NCBI GenBank assembly: GCA_964504335.1 | Contig: CAZDET010000070.1 | Location: 1-22,857 of the forward strand | From: CAZDET01 sp964504335 | GTDB taxonomy: Bacteria > Bacteroidota > Bacteroidia > Chitinophagales > Saprospiraceae | DNA length: 22,857 bases | Reading direction: 5' to 3' | Part shown: positions 7,408-14,709 of the stretch, one piece after another | Position numbering within the stretch: position 1 is the first letter of the stretch | How the letters are laid out: every line of letters starts with the position of its first letter | Notes under the pieces: model-generated | The model's database searches: none | Told to the model about the DNA's origin: nothing | The model's input: the letters and a program-made list of their open reading frames with translations, nothing else | Translations under genes and position numbers: made by a program

Positions 7408-8205
7408 ATGGCCCGCTTACCTTTCACCGTATTACCCTGGCAAATCCGGCAGGTGCTTTCTTTTCTCAACAACGCCCCCAACGCAGATACCATCGCCGAT
7501 GATGAGGTAGTTAAAGACGATCCATCGGCTGGCGGAAAATCGAATATAGCGATCGGCCCGACCGTAGCGCAGCGCATTATCGAGGCCCGCAATCAGCTGC
7601 CCTCCCAGCAATTCACTACGCTCGATCAGGTCTTGGACGTGGAAGGCGTAGGACCGGACAAAATTCGCGACCTCCTCTTTAGCGTAACGGTGCCGCGAGC
7701 CGAGCGCTTTCGCCGTTTTTTATTCGATTCGGAACTCCTGCTGGATAACTGGCGGGTGGACAACTACCGTTTCACCTACGACGAGGCCGCCTTCGAGCAA
7801 CTCATCTGCTTTGAGTCTGCCTTTCGGAAGGAAGTCAGCGACCGCATCCTGGAAATTGTATTGCGCACAGCTGAAAACCCACTTGCCAGCCGCCTGGCAG
7901 GGCAACTTATTCGGGAGACCTATCTGGACATTTTCGAATCGCCAGGCATCGCTCAGTACGCCTTCGCCCTTTGGTGGTACCGCTTTGATCAGGACAACTG
8001 GTTCTCCTTCGAACGCATACGGGAAACACTTTCCGAATTACTCTTCGATGAAGGCTCCTTTAACGAGCGGACTGAATTGCGATTTTTCCGGGGGTTCGAC
8101 AACGGTGCGACCCTCTCTGCCGGCATCACCCCCACCGATCTACCCGTTACAATTCATTTCGATGAGCGAGCGATCGTGATTTGGTCGGCCTCTCTATTTG
8201 ATTGA
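7408..8205 (+). CDS. Hypothetical protein with ComEA-like helix-hairpin-helix
   Basis: 265 aa, no signal peptide. Residues 49-91 form a duplicated helix-hairpin-helix: IGPTVAQRIIEAR (49-61), then FTTLDQVLDVEGVGPDKIRD (69-88), the pattern found in ComEA-type DNA-binding proteins. ComEA itself is exported and ends soon after this module; here it is followed by about 170 residues of aromatic, acidic sequence (FFRGFDNGATLSAG, WWYRFDQDNWFSFERI) that I do not recognise. The HhH may bind DNA or serve as a protein contact. It follows the EF-hand-like gene by 37 bp, and its TGA stop forms one palindrome with the stop of the convergent membrane protein gene. Confidence 0.75.
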   Translation: MARLPFTVLPWQIRQVLSFLNNAPNADTIADDEVVKDDPSAGGKSNIAIGPTVAQRIIEARNQLPSQQFTTLDQVLDVEGVGPDKIRDLLFSVTVPRAERFRRFLFDSELLLDNWRVDNYRFTYDEAAFEQLICFESAFRKEVSDRILEIVLRTAENPLASRLAGQLIRETYLDIFESPGIAQYAFALWWYRFDQDNWFSFERIRETLSELLFDEGSFNERTELRFFRGFDNGATLSAGITPTDLPVTIHFDERAIVIWSASLFD

Positions 8206-8589
8206 TCATTCCATCCGGTGCTGATCGGCTCGAATCTTCACCGCTTTCAAGCTAAAGCGAACCAAAACGGTCAGGCCGATCAACAGCGATAAGACGCCGG
8301 AGACCAAAATGTACTCGCCGAGCATATTGCGAGATAATTCGTTCATGAAGCCGAATACGGTAGAGAGCCCCGAAATGGTGAAGAGCGCCGCCGCAATGTA
8401 GAAGAATACTAATACGACCGTCAGCCGTTTCAGCTGGCGATACTTTTCTCGCAAGAGGTGTTCCGGCGTATCTGGCCGATGTTCCAGTGCATCAAGTTCG
8501 CTGTTGATGGCGACCATGAGGTGCACACTGGACATGACGAATAGCCCGATCGCCGGAAGAAAGGTGATCGGCAGGTACCATTGGTTCAT
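8206..8589 (-). CDS. Small membrane protein, DUF2721-like
   Basis: 127 aa with three hydrophobic helices at about 7-27, 57-80 and 92-114. The charged loop after helix 1 (residues 30-56) is ELDALEH.. and LREKYRQLKRL. The layout (first helix starting LPAIGLFVMSS, a basic/acidic cytoplasmic loop, two more helices) resembles DUF2721 membrane proteins of Bacteroidota and Cyanobacteria, whose function is unknown; this assignment is from memory. The ATG at 8589 was preferred to a TTG nine codons upstream. It lies 50 bp after the GNAT gene on the same strand and abuts the convergent HhH gene with no gap. Confidence 0.75.
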   Translation of the reverse strand: MNQWYLPITFLPAIGLFVMSSVHLMVAINSELDALEHRPDTPEHLLREKYRQLKRLTVVLVFFYIAAALFTISGLSTVFGFMNELSRNMLGEYILVSGVLSLLIGLTVLVRFSLKAVKIRADQHRME

Positions 8590-8639
8590 GATGGATGCGG
8601 TTGGTGTTACCGCCAAAAATAGGCCATTTCCCGGACTGG

Positions 8640-9089
8640 TCAGAGTTGCTTGACGTAGCTATTCAACCCTTCGCCTTTAACGCGACGAGCAAACCCACCG
8701 GAGCGGCGAAAGCCCATTTCTTCCAATGAATGACCGCTGCCCGGCCAATGACTGCGGGAAGGCAATACCAATCGCTGAATGCGGCGCTTCCGCGCTTCCG
8801 CCTCCAGCAATCGCAGTACCTTTCGTTCGATCCCTTTTCCGGCTTGCCGAGCTGATAAATAGAGGGTTACTACCGCCGCACTCTTAGCCGATTGCAGCGT
8901 CAGCGCGGCACATCCGATTACTTCTCGTTTGTACCGGATCAGCCAGCACTGTGACCCCGGGTGCACCCGGGAGGAGGAAAGAATAGCGCGGTACATCTGG
9001 GGGTGCTGATGCGCAATCAACGCATCGAACTTAGCACTTAGGAGCACAAATTTGGGATGTGCAGGAGTTACTACTTCAAGGGTTAGCAT
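8640..9089 (-). CDS. GNAT family N-acetyltransferase
   Basis: 149 aa, a single GNAT domain, predicted cytoplasmic. The central strand CWLIRYKREVIGCAALTL (48-65) and the acetyl-CoA loop RQAGKG (81-86), preceded by VVTLYLSA, match motif A (R/Q-x-x-G-x-G/A). A long helix (IERKVLRLLEAEARKR) follows, then strand RLVLPS and EEMGFRRSGG (123-132), the typical C-terminal GF turn. The acceptor substrate cannot be told. It has its own long upstream region (9090-9472) and is followed after 50 bp by the DUF2721-like gene. Confidence 0.88.
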   Translation of the reverse strand: MLTLEVVTPAHPKFVLLSAKFDALIAHQHPQMYRAILSSSRVHPGSQCWLIRYKREVIGCAALTLQSAKSAAVVTLYLSARQAGKGIERKVLRLLEAEARKRRIQRLVLPSRSHWPGSGHSLEEMGFRRSGGFARRVKGEGLNSYVKQL

Positions 9090-9472
9090 AGTGGAATCCG
9101 TTTGAGTCTTGTCTTGGTATAAAGCATGCCTACTTATCCCTTAGTAGGCGGTTTTCCCGTGGAACTGCATCCTGAATAGGCCATTGAGCTACACCTCCAG
9201 GCACAAATCTATCCCAGGCCAAGAGGTGGCGGCATATTTCTTCGAATGCGAATTGTGTTATTTCCCGCTAGAGCAAAAATGAATACCAGGTGAATTCAGA
9301 GCGGAGTGGCGACGTTTAAAGTGTTGCGAGTCGTAGGTATATCTACGGGGGAGTGCCTCCGCTTGTTTCATGAGTGCTTTACAAGCAACGAATTAATTGA
9401 GGCGAGTTATTGCTATGGATGTAAAATACACATATAAATCCAAAACATGCTGCAATGACGGCGAAAGTTTCC
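9090..9472. other. Gene-free 383-bp region upstream of the GNAT gene
   Basis: No convincing ORF on either strand. On the minus strand a perfect -7 element, TAGATTTG (9204-9211), is followed 5 nt later by GGAGGTGTAGCTCAATGG (9181-9198), which looks like the 5' part of a tRNA (acceptor strand, TA, D-stem start). No anticodon arm or 3' acceptor strand follows. A 7-bp hairpin (9128-9134 with 9143-9149) lies nearer the GNAT start. The half next to the methyltransferase stop (9212-9472) shows only short, weak inverted repeats (for example 9332-9336 with 9343-9347). Confidence 0.5.
9204..9211 (-). promoter_or_regulatory. Possible -7 promoter element of the GNAT gene
   Basis: Minus-strand TAGATTTG matches the Bacteroidota -7 consensus TAnnTTTG exactly. 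No good TTTG lies about 20 nt upstream, so the call rests on one element. Transcription would begin near 9197, leaving a leader of about 108 nt. Confidence 0.35.
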
Positions 9473-9994
9473 TCAGGCGCGCCGGGCAACCAATCCATAG
9501 AGATCGTAGGGGCCATACCGCGACGGCTTGCGATTGAAGAGGCGTGCGGACGTCATCCCGGCCGTATGGAGAATCGATTCTGCCCTGGGCGCGGCGATTG
9601 GGTAGGGAATCCAGGGTAGCTGAGGTCGATCGGTATCGTACTCGATGAGTAGCAACTGCCCCGCTTCCTTCAAATGACCAACCAGCTCCTGCATCACGTT
9701 CTCCGGATCTGTTGCGTAGTGCAAGGCGTTGGCGATCACAAGACCATCGAGGGGTGGTAGTTCAAGCGATTTCGTGAAATCCCCTTCGGCCACTTCGATG
9801 GGAATGCGTTCTGCGAGCGGAAGCGACCACAGCGCATGGGGCGATTTGTCGAGCGCGATGATGGAACCCGAGGTCATCAGATGTCGCAGTGCCAGGGTAA
9901 ACAAGCCGGTGCCGGCACCGATATCTGCCCATTGCCCCTGAATGGGTTCGGAAAAGGCCGGTGTCAGAAAGTCGATTGCTTCTAGTAGGCGCAT
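9473..9994 (-). CDS. Class I SAM-dependent methyltransferase
   Basis: 173 aa, a compact Rossmann-fold methyltransferase with no added substrate domain. Motif I DIGAGTG is at 24-30, the acidic residue after strand 2 is D49 (IIALDKSP), motif II/III is EGDF (70-73), and LDGLVIANALHY (82-93) is strand 4 with the motif IV region. LIEYDTDRPQLPWIPYPIAA follows strand 5. It starts at an ATG two bases after the stop of the TIM-barrel gene, so it is surely translated from the same transcript as that gene and the inositol-phosphate synthase. By context it may methylate an inositol or inositol-derived product, but small members of this family act on many substrates and the sequence does not tell. Confidence 0.88.
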   Translation of the reverse strand: MRLLEAIDFLTPAFSEPIQGQWADIGAGTGLFTLALRHLMTSGSIIALDKSPHALWSLPLAERIPIEVAEGDFTKSLELPPLDGLVIANALHYATDPENVMQELVGHLKEAGQLLLIEYDTDRPQLPWIPYPIAAPRAESILHTAGMTSARLFNRKPSRYGPYDLYGLVARRA

Positions 9995-9996
9995 AG

Positions 9997-10860
9997 TTAT
10001 TGGAGATCTGCTTCGAGGGCTTGGAGGATGGATAGCGTTTCGGGAATGGCCCGGTGGGCGCGGTGTGATTCACGCGACAATTCGACGCAAACCAGACGGT
10101 CGAATTGAATTTCGCGCAATGCCGATAGAATGGGGGGTATCTCCATGTCTCCTTCGGTAATCGGCAGGTGGGTGTGCACGCCTCGTTCCATCCCCTCGAT
10201 GGTCACGGTACCGAGCTCGGGTTGGAACATTCGTACGGCTTCCTCGGGCCACATTTCGCCGGTCACCCAAACGTGGCCCACGTCGAGGGCCAATCGAAGG
10301 GAGGATCGGGCCGCTTTGGGGAGGGCCTGCTTGAGGGATTGATAATCCGCGTTCGTTTCGATGGCCATACCGGGTTCGGGTTCGAGTGCTAACGTTACCT
10401 TACGGTCGTCGGCGTAGGCACAAAGTTCAGTGATACCTTCCACCAGCCATTGCCGGGCTTCGGCATTCGTGACGCGGTCTTGCTGAACCCCTGCCCAGAG
10501 GGAAACGGCTTCCGCCCGGAGGATGGCCGCAACATCGACGGCGCGTTTCAGAAAATCCAACCGCTTGCGCCGCCCGCCAACCGTCGGATTAATGAGCGTC
10601 GGTTCGTGCTTTAACCGGGGGTTGAGCAAGAAGCGCGCACCGGTTTCAATCACACAGCCCAGGTCGCGCCGCAGGAGCTCATCGGCCAGGCGGTGCGATT
10701 GGTCGCGCCAATCCGGGGCATAAGGATCGAGGTGTTGCCAATCGAGCGTAAGCGCGATGCCGTCGTATCCGGCATCACTTATCAACGCTACGGCATCCTT
10801 CAGCCGGTGGTTCGCGCAGCCGTTGGTATTGTAGGCATACCGCAATCGGTTCGTGGCCAT
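9997..10860 (-). CDS. Sugar phosphate isomerase/epimerase-like TIM-barrel protein
   Basis: 287 aa, AP-endonuclease-2 superfamily (xylose isomerase-like TIM barrel), as in IolE, IolI, EboE and hydroxypyruvate isomerase. Candidate divalent-metal ligands are Glu160 or Glu162 in LALEPEPGM, Asp193 and His196 in ALDVGH, His229/His231 in HTHLPITEGD, and Glu260 in CVELSRES. Length and motif order are normal, so it is likely active. The gene lies 33 bp after inositol-3-phosphate synthase and 2 bp before a methyltransferase. The context favours an inositol or inosose-type substrate (isomerisation, epimerisation or dehydration), but this is an inference; an EboE-like role is an alternative, although no other ebo gene is in view. 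Confidence 0.88.
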   Translation of the reverse strand: MATNRLRYAYNTNGCANHRLKDAVALISDAGYDGIALTLDWQHLDPYAPDWRDQSHRLADELLRRDLGCVIETGARFLLNPRLKHEPTLINPTVGGRRKRLDFLKRAVDVAAILRAEAVSLWAGVQQDRVTNAEARQWLVEGITELCAYADDRKVTLALEPEPGMAIETNADYQSLKQALPKAARSSLRLALDVGHVWVTGEMWPEEAVRMFQPELGTVTIEGMERGVHTHLPITEGDMEIPPILSALREIQFDRLVCVELSRESHRAHRAIPETLSILQALEADLQ

Positions 10861-10893
10861 GGGTTAGCGACTTATAGATTGATCGAGGGTCCG

Positions 10894-12153
10894 TTACTGA
10901 GCGGAAACTTCGTTTGCTCCGGCTGCCGGCGATCCGTGCCTGGCGATCCGCGATTGTTCTTCCAGCCACCGCAGTAAGGTGGCTTGCTGGACGTGAAAGC
11001 GGTGCTCCGGCTCGGTACCCTCCTGCGTAGTTGGCCCCTTGAAAAATACACTCAACGCTTCCACTACTCCCCCCCGGGCCGTCCGCTTTGCCAATTCCAG
11101 GCAACGGGCAATTTCGATAACCAGCGGAGCAGCCAGGATCGAATCTTTGCAGAGGAAGTTGACCTTAATTTGCATCGGATGCCCCAGAAAGCCGCTTATA
11201 TCAATATTATCCCAGGCTTCCTTATCGTCGCCCCGTGGTTTGTAATAGTGGATATGAATCTGGTGGTTTTCCACGTGGTAGCCCAGGCACGCATCGAGCA
11301 CACTGCCCTTCGTATTTATTTTAGATTGCCGGGATTTCGGCTCCTCCAATGCTTCCCCGTCGCGATTTCCCAGAATATTGGTAGAGTACCAACCATCGAC
11401 GTGCAGGGCCCGGTCGCGAAAAGCCGGTGCCAGTACGGTTTTAAGGTAGGTTTGGCCGGTCTTCCCGTCCTTACCGGCCACCGGTACCCCGCGGCGGCGG
11501 GCCAGCTCGAGCAGGGCGGGAATATCGACGGCCAGACTCGGGGTAAAATTGGCATAGGGAACGCCCACCTCCAAACAGCCGTACGCATACAACATAGCCG
11601 GCGAAATGTGCGGACTATCGGCTCGCACCGCCCGCTCGAATGCCTCCAGCGTTTGATATTCCGGCAAATTCGGATCGACGGCGTGCTCGGTGGAGGCGCA
11701 ATTAATGACCACTACCTCTCCGCGAATTTGCTCGATAAATGCCCGCAGCTGGAAGCGAATGGAATCGAGTTGCTCCAGCAGCGTACCCGTCGTATCCTGT
11801 TCTGAAACAACTCCCGAGCAAAATGCCTTATTGGCGATAGCCGGCCAGGGAGTGATCTCCGTTAGCTCCGATTTGATTTTCCCGAGCTGCGTCTCATCCA
11901 GAACCCGGTGCTTGATTGCCGCCGCGTAGAGGTTGTCCTGATACAAGTCCCATCCGGCGTAAACAATCCGATCGTAGTCGATTAAGTCAAAGTCGGAGTA
12001 TTCGGCGAGGGGTAGCCCGGCCGTTGATTGAAAGCCCTTCCGAATTAGTAGTGTGCCGGCCACCGTAGTAGTTGCAACTGCCCCCCCCAGGCCAATGATC
12101 GCCACGCCGAGCTCGCGCCCGTCGTGATGCCCATTTTCTGTACTTGATCGCAT
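10894..12153 (-). CDS. Inositol-3-phosphate synthase family protein
   Basis: 419 aa; converts glucose 6-phosphate to 1L-myo-inositol 1-phosphate (3-phosphate in the other numbering) with bound NAD. The NAD-binding GLGGAVATT is at 21-29, GKDGKTGQT (227-235) and NILGNRDGEAL (259-269) are the signature regions, and KDSILAAPLVIEI (336-348) matches the conserved catalytic segment. The length fits the shorter bacterial form rather than the ~530-aa eukaryotic one. Bacteroides uses such an enzyme for inositol lipids, so an inositol lipid is one possible end product. It is first gene of a three-gene operon with the TIM-barrel and methyltransferase genes. The C-terminal tail (after about residue 385) is variable. 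Confidence 0.93.
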   Translation of the reverse strand: MRSSTENGHHDGRELGVAIIGLGGAVATTTVAGTLLIRKGFQSTAGLPLAEYSDFDLIDYDRIVYAGWDLYQDNLYAAAIKHRVLDETQLGKIKSELTEITPWPAIANKAFCSGVVSEQDTTGTLLEQLDSIRFQLRAFIEQIRGEVVVINCASTEHAVDPNLPEYQTLEAFERAVRADSPHISPAMLYAYGCLEVGVPYANFTPSLAVDIPALLELARRRGVPVAGKDGKTGQTYLKTVLAPAFRDRALHVDGWYSTNILGNRDGEALEEPKSRQSKINTKGSVLDACLGYHVENHQIHIHYYKPRGDDKEAWDNIDISGFLGHPMQIKVNFLCKDSILAAPLVIEIARCLELAKRTARGGVVEALSVFFKGPTTQEGTEPEHRFHVQQATLLRWLEEQSRIARHGSPAAGANEVSAQ

Positions 12154-12273
12154 GCTTTGTGTATGTTTTTGCCGGATTGGCTTTCAACAGCCATTTACGA
12201 CATTGACGAGTAGTTATTCGAACTATTGTTCACACTTCCAAAAAATTGCTGGCCATGAAGTGGTTGGGGGCCA

Positions 12274-12912
12274 TCAATTCCATCCGATATCATTAACTGC
12301 AAACAAAACAGCCGCATAGTGTGAAAAGCTGGCAAACAACACGAACAAATGCCAGATAAGATGGTGCCCGCGCAGCGACTCCCAGCGATAAAAAACGACC
12401 CCAACCGTGTACAGCATGCCCCCTATCACCACCAAAATAAGACAAGAAAGGGGTAAATTTTGCACAAATGACCGGCCTGCGAGGACCGCCGCCCAGCCCA
12501 TGAGTAAGTAAATCGCCAGGGATAACTTCCGGTATTTTCCTATCCAGAACGTCTTATACACGATGCCAAAAATCACCAGGCTCCACTGGAGCCCCAGAAG
12601 CAGCATGCCCAGCGTGTTGTTGATGAAGAGGAGCAAAAAAGGCGTATACGTGCCCGCTATCAGGAAATAAATACTGATGTGATCGAGCTTTTGCATCACC
12701 TTTTTAGTCTCGGGATGCTGGATCGTGTGATAAAGCGTAGACGAGGTGAACATAAACAGCAGGGTAAATCCGAACACCCCGCCCCCGATCACCGCGTAGG
12801 TCGAGTTGGACTGAACGGCCGAGGCCACGAGAATAGGCACCGCTACCAGGCTAATCAGAAGCCCCAGACCGTGGGAGAGGCTATTCGCCAATTCCCCTAC
12901 CGAATCCTTCAT
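12274..12912 (-). CDS. Hemolysin III / PAQR family membrane protein
   Basis: 212 aa with seven predicted membrane helices. Family motifs are all present: E7..N10SLSHG (7-15), STLYH (58-62), KLDHISIYFLIAGTYTPF (75-92) and HLIWHLFVLFASFSH (184-198). The Ser, His and Asp residues in these motifs are the presumed zinc site shared with adiponectin receptors and related hydrolases. Despite the name, haemolysis is not the likely native role; a membrane-lipid hydrolase or sensor function is suspected for the family. It lies 120 bp upstream of the inositol-phosphate synthase and 52 bp after the glycosyltransferase gene, all on the minus strand; co-transcription is possible. Confidence 0.93.
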   Translation of the reverse strand: MKDSVGELANSLSHGLGLLISLVAVPILVASAVQSNSTYAVIGGGVFGFTLLFMFTSSTLYHTIQHPETKKVMQKLDHISIYFLIAGTYTPFLLLFINNTLGMLLLGLQWSLVIFGIVYKTFWIGKYRKLSLAIYLLMGWAAVLAGRSFVQNLPLSCLILVVIGGMLYTVGVVFYRWESLRGHHLIWHLFVLFASFSHYAAVLFAVNDIGWN

Positions 12913-12964
12913 GAATGATTTCTTTCCTTCTCAACAGCCGTTCGTGCGACAGGTTGAACGCCGC

Positions 12965-13714
12965 TCAAATCCTCTTGGCCTGCTCCCTGCGGTAGGACTG
13001 AAAAAAGGAAGACCAACGGATTTGCAGCACGCCGAGTACGGCTTCTCCGATGATGCTCTTGCTCATTTTGGAGGTACCCTCCAACCGATCGACGAAAGTA
13101 ATGGGCACTTCGACAAGGCGGAACCCCAGCCGCCAGGCAGCAAACTTCATTTCAATCTGGAAGGCATATCCGACAAATCCAATGCGGTCGAAATCAATGG
13201 CTTCCAGCACCTCTCGGCGGTAGCATTTAAACCCTGCCGTAGGGTCATTGACGGGCATCCAGGTAATGAGCCGAACGTACAGAGAAGCGCCGTAGGAAAG
13301 CAACCGCCGATCCCAGGGCCAATTCTTCAGCCGGCCGCCGCGCACATAGCGGGAACCGATTGCCAGGTCGGCACCGTCTTCCCGGCACGCCTTGAGCAGA
13401 CGCGGCAAGTCTTCCGGATTGTGGCTGAAATCGGCATCCATCTCGAAGAAATAGCTGTAAGAGCGCTCCAATCCCCACCGGAATCCGTCTAAATACGCCG
13501 TACCTAACCCCATCTTACCACCCCGCTGCAACAGGTGCAGGCGGTCGGGAAACTGCGGTTGCTGTTCCTTTACCAGATCTGCCGTACCGTCCGGAGAACC
13601 ATCATCTACAACCAGAAGATCGAAGGCGGGCTCCTGTGCGAACACCGCCTGAATCATGCGAACGATATTCTGCCGTTCGTTATACGTCGGAATAATGACT
13701 AGACTATCACTCAA
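12965..13714 (-). CDS. Polyprenol-phosphate mannosyltransferase-like GT2
   Basis: 249 aa from the TTG start used here. GT-A glycosyltransferase family 2 resembling dolichyl/polyprenol monophosphomannose synthase, which moves a sugar from a nucleotide donor to a lipid phosphate at the cytoplasmic face. LVIIPTYNE starts the fold, DDGSPDGT (37-44) binds the nucleotide, EMDADFSHNPED (91-102) carries the metal-binding DxD, and GSRY (120-123) and DPTAGFKCYRREVLE follow. There is no C-terminal membrane anchor. An ATG 30 codons upstream (13804) exists, but the added residues do not resemble the family, and a -7 element (13755-13762) lies between the two starts. MSDSLVIIPTYNE from TTG matches the usual N-terminus. 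Confidence 0.9.
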   Translation of the reverse strand: MSDSLVIIPTYNERQNIVRMIQAVFAQEPAFDLLVVDDGSPDGTADLVKEQQPQFPDRLHLLQRGGKMGLGTAYLDGFRWGLERSYSYFFEMDADFSHNPEDLPRLLKACREDGADLAIGSRYVRGGRLKNWPWDRRLLSYGASLYVRLITWMPVNDPTAGFKCYRREVLEAIDFDRIGFVGYAFQIEMKFAAWRLGFRLVEVPITFVDRLEGTSKMSKSIIGEAVLGVLQIRWSSFFQSYRREQAKRI

Positions 13715-13754
13715 GCGAACTGGACTATGTAAAGTGGCTCTGCATTTGAACGGC

Positions 13755-13762
13755 CAAAGATA
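13755..13762 (-). promoter_or_regulatory. -7 promoter element of the glycosyltransferase gene
   Basis: Minus-strand TATCTTTG fits TAnnTTTG exactly, and TTTC lies about 18 nt upstream at 13781-13784 as a weak -33. Transcription near 13748 would give a 5' leader of about 33 nt before the TTG at 13714. Confidence 0.5.
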
Positions 13763-13881
13763 GTAGAAATTTCGGGTTCGGAAAGGAGGGGTGCCCGGCG
13801 ACATTTTTTTCGAAAATCGGGCAGATTGGAAGAATATTCGGCCGCTCGAGCGTTACATGCGCGAGCCGATTTGTCGATCCT

Positions 13882-14709
13882 ATGAAAAAAACCAGCTACT
13901 TCTATTGTGTCGCTATTTGCTGTTTTTATTTTCCACACCTGTTTGCGCAGGGCCCCATTAGTGGATTTATGCCCCAGCGGGGCGAATTGGCCGTAGCGCT
14001 CGCCTATAGTTACGAATCGTTTGATCGCTATTTTCAGGCCGAAGGGGCGATCGACCGGGATCTTATCATCCGATCCTACAATGCCTACGTGGAGTACGGC
14101 ATTAATGAATACAGCTCATTAGTCGGCACCCTGCCCTACATCTACACCACGGGGGATAACCGGGGCTTGCAAGACGCCAGCTTGTGGCTAAAGTATCGAT
14201 CGAGTTATGCGGAAGTGCCTACTGGTACCAGTTCGTTCATCACGGCAGTAGGGCTGAGCGTACCTGTATCGAATTACCCAACCGAAGGCGAGGGGGCGAT
14301 CGGGCAACGGGCCACGATATTCCAGGGGCGGTTGGTCTACCAGTTCAATCACGAGTCGGGGTGGTTTATCAGCGGCCAAAGTGGCCTCGATTTTCAGCTG
14401 GCACCTGAATCCGTGGCGGTGTGGCCGCTGCTTATTCGCACCGGCTTCGGCGCTCGCTATTTCTATCTGGAGGGGTGGCTGGAGTTGGTGCGCTCGCTCG
14501 ACAATAGTGACGCAATGGCAACCGCCATCGCCAATGCCGCCAGCAGTTGGACGCGCACGGGAGGCACGCTTTACGTCCCAATAACCCCCTGGTTAGGAGT
14601 GGTAGGCGGCGGCGCCTACGTGCTCTCGGGAGAATTTATCGGTCAGGCCACCCGCTGGAATCTAGGAATGGTCTGGAAATTCCTTCCTAGACCAGATCCC
14701 GCTCGCTGA
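13882..14709 (+). CDS. Predicted outer-membrane beta-barrel protein, unknown function
   Basis: 275 aa with a signal peptide (MKKT, hydrophobic to about residue 21, cleavage near FAQ). The mature part consists of alternating aromatic/hydrophobic strands (ELAVALAYSYESFDRYF, YNAYVEYGINEYSSLVGTLP, ATIFQGRLVYQFN, GGGAYVLSGEF, WNLGMVWKF), consistent with an outer-membrane barrel that could be a porin-like or transporter protein (similar to 'transporter' annotations of the phylum). I cannot name a substrate. It is divergent from the glycosyltransferase gene, and its 3' end overlaps the convergent 2TM protein gene by 23 bp. Confidence 0.8.
   Translation: MKKTSYFYCVAICCFYFPHLFAQGPISGFMPQRGELAVALAYSYESFDRYFQAEGAIDRDLIIRSYNAYVEYGINEYSSLVGTLPYIYTTGDNRGLQDASLWLKYRSSYAEVPTGTSSFITAVGLSVPVSNYPTEGEGAIGQRATIFQGRLVYQFNHESGWFISGQSGLDFQLAPESVAVWPLLIRTGFGARYFYLEGWLELVRSLDNSDAMATAIANAASSWTRTGGTLYVPITPWLGVVGGGAYVLSGEFIGQATRWNLGMVWKFLPRPDPAR

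Noticed and set aside
9128..9149. Hairpin GCCTACT/AGTAGGC as a plus-strand terminator
   Set aside because: It is followed by only a short T run (GGTTTT), and no plus-strand gene lies upstream; it fits better as part of the GNAT leader on the minus strand.
9473..12153. An ebo (EboA-F) cluster, because of the EboE-like TIM-barrel protein
   Set aside because: No UbiA-like EboC, TatD-like EboB, dehydroquinate synthase-like EboD or phosphodiesterase EboF is in the window; only the TIM-barrel protein would fit.
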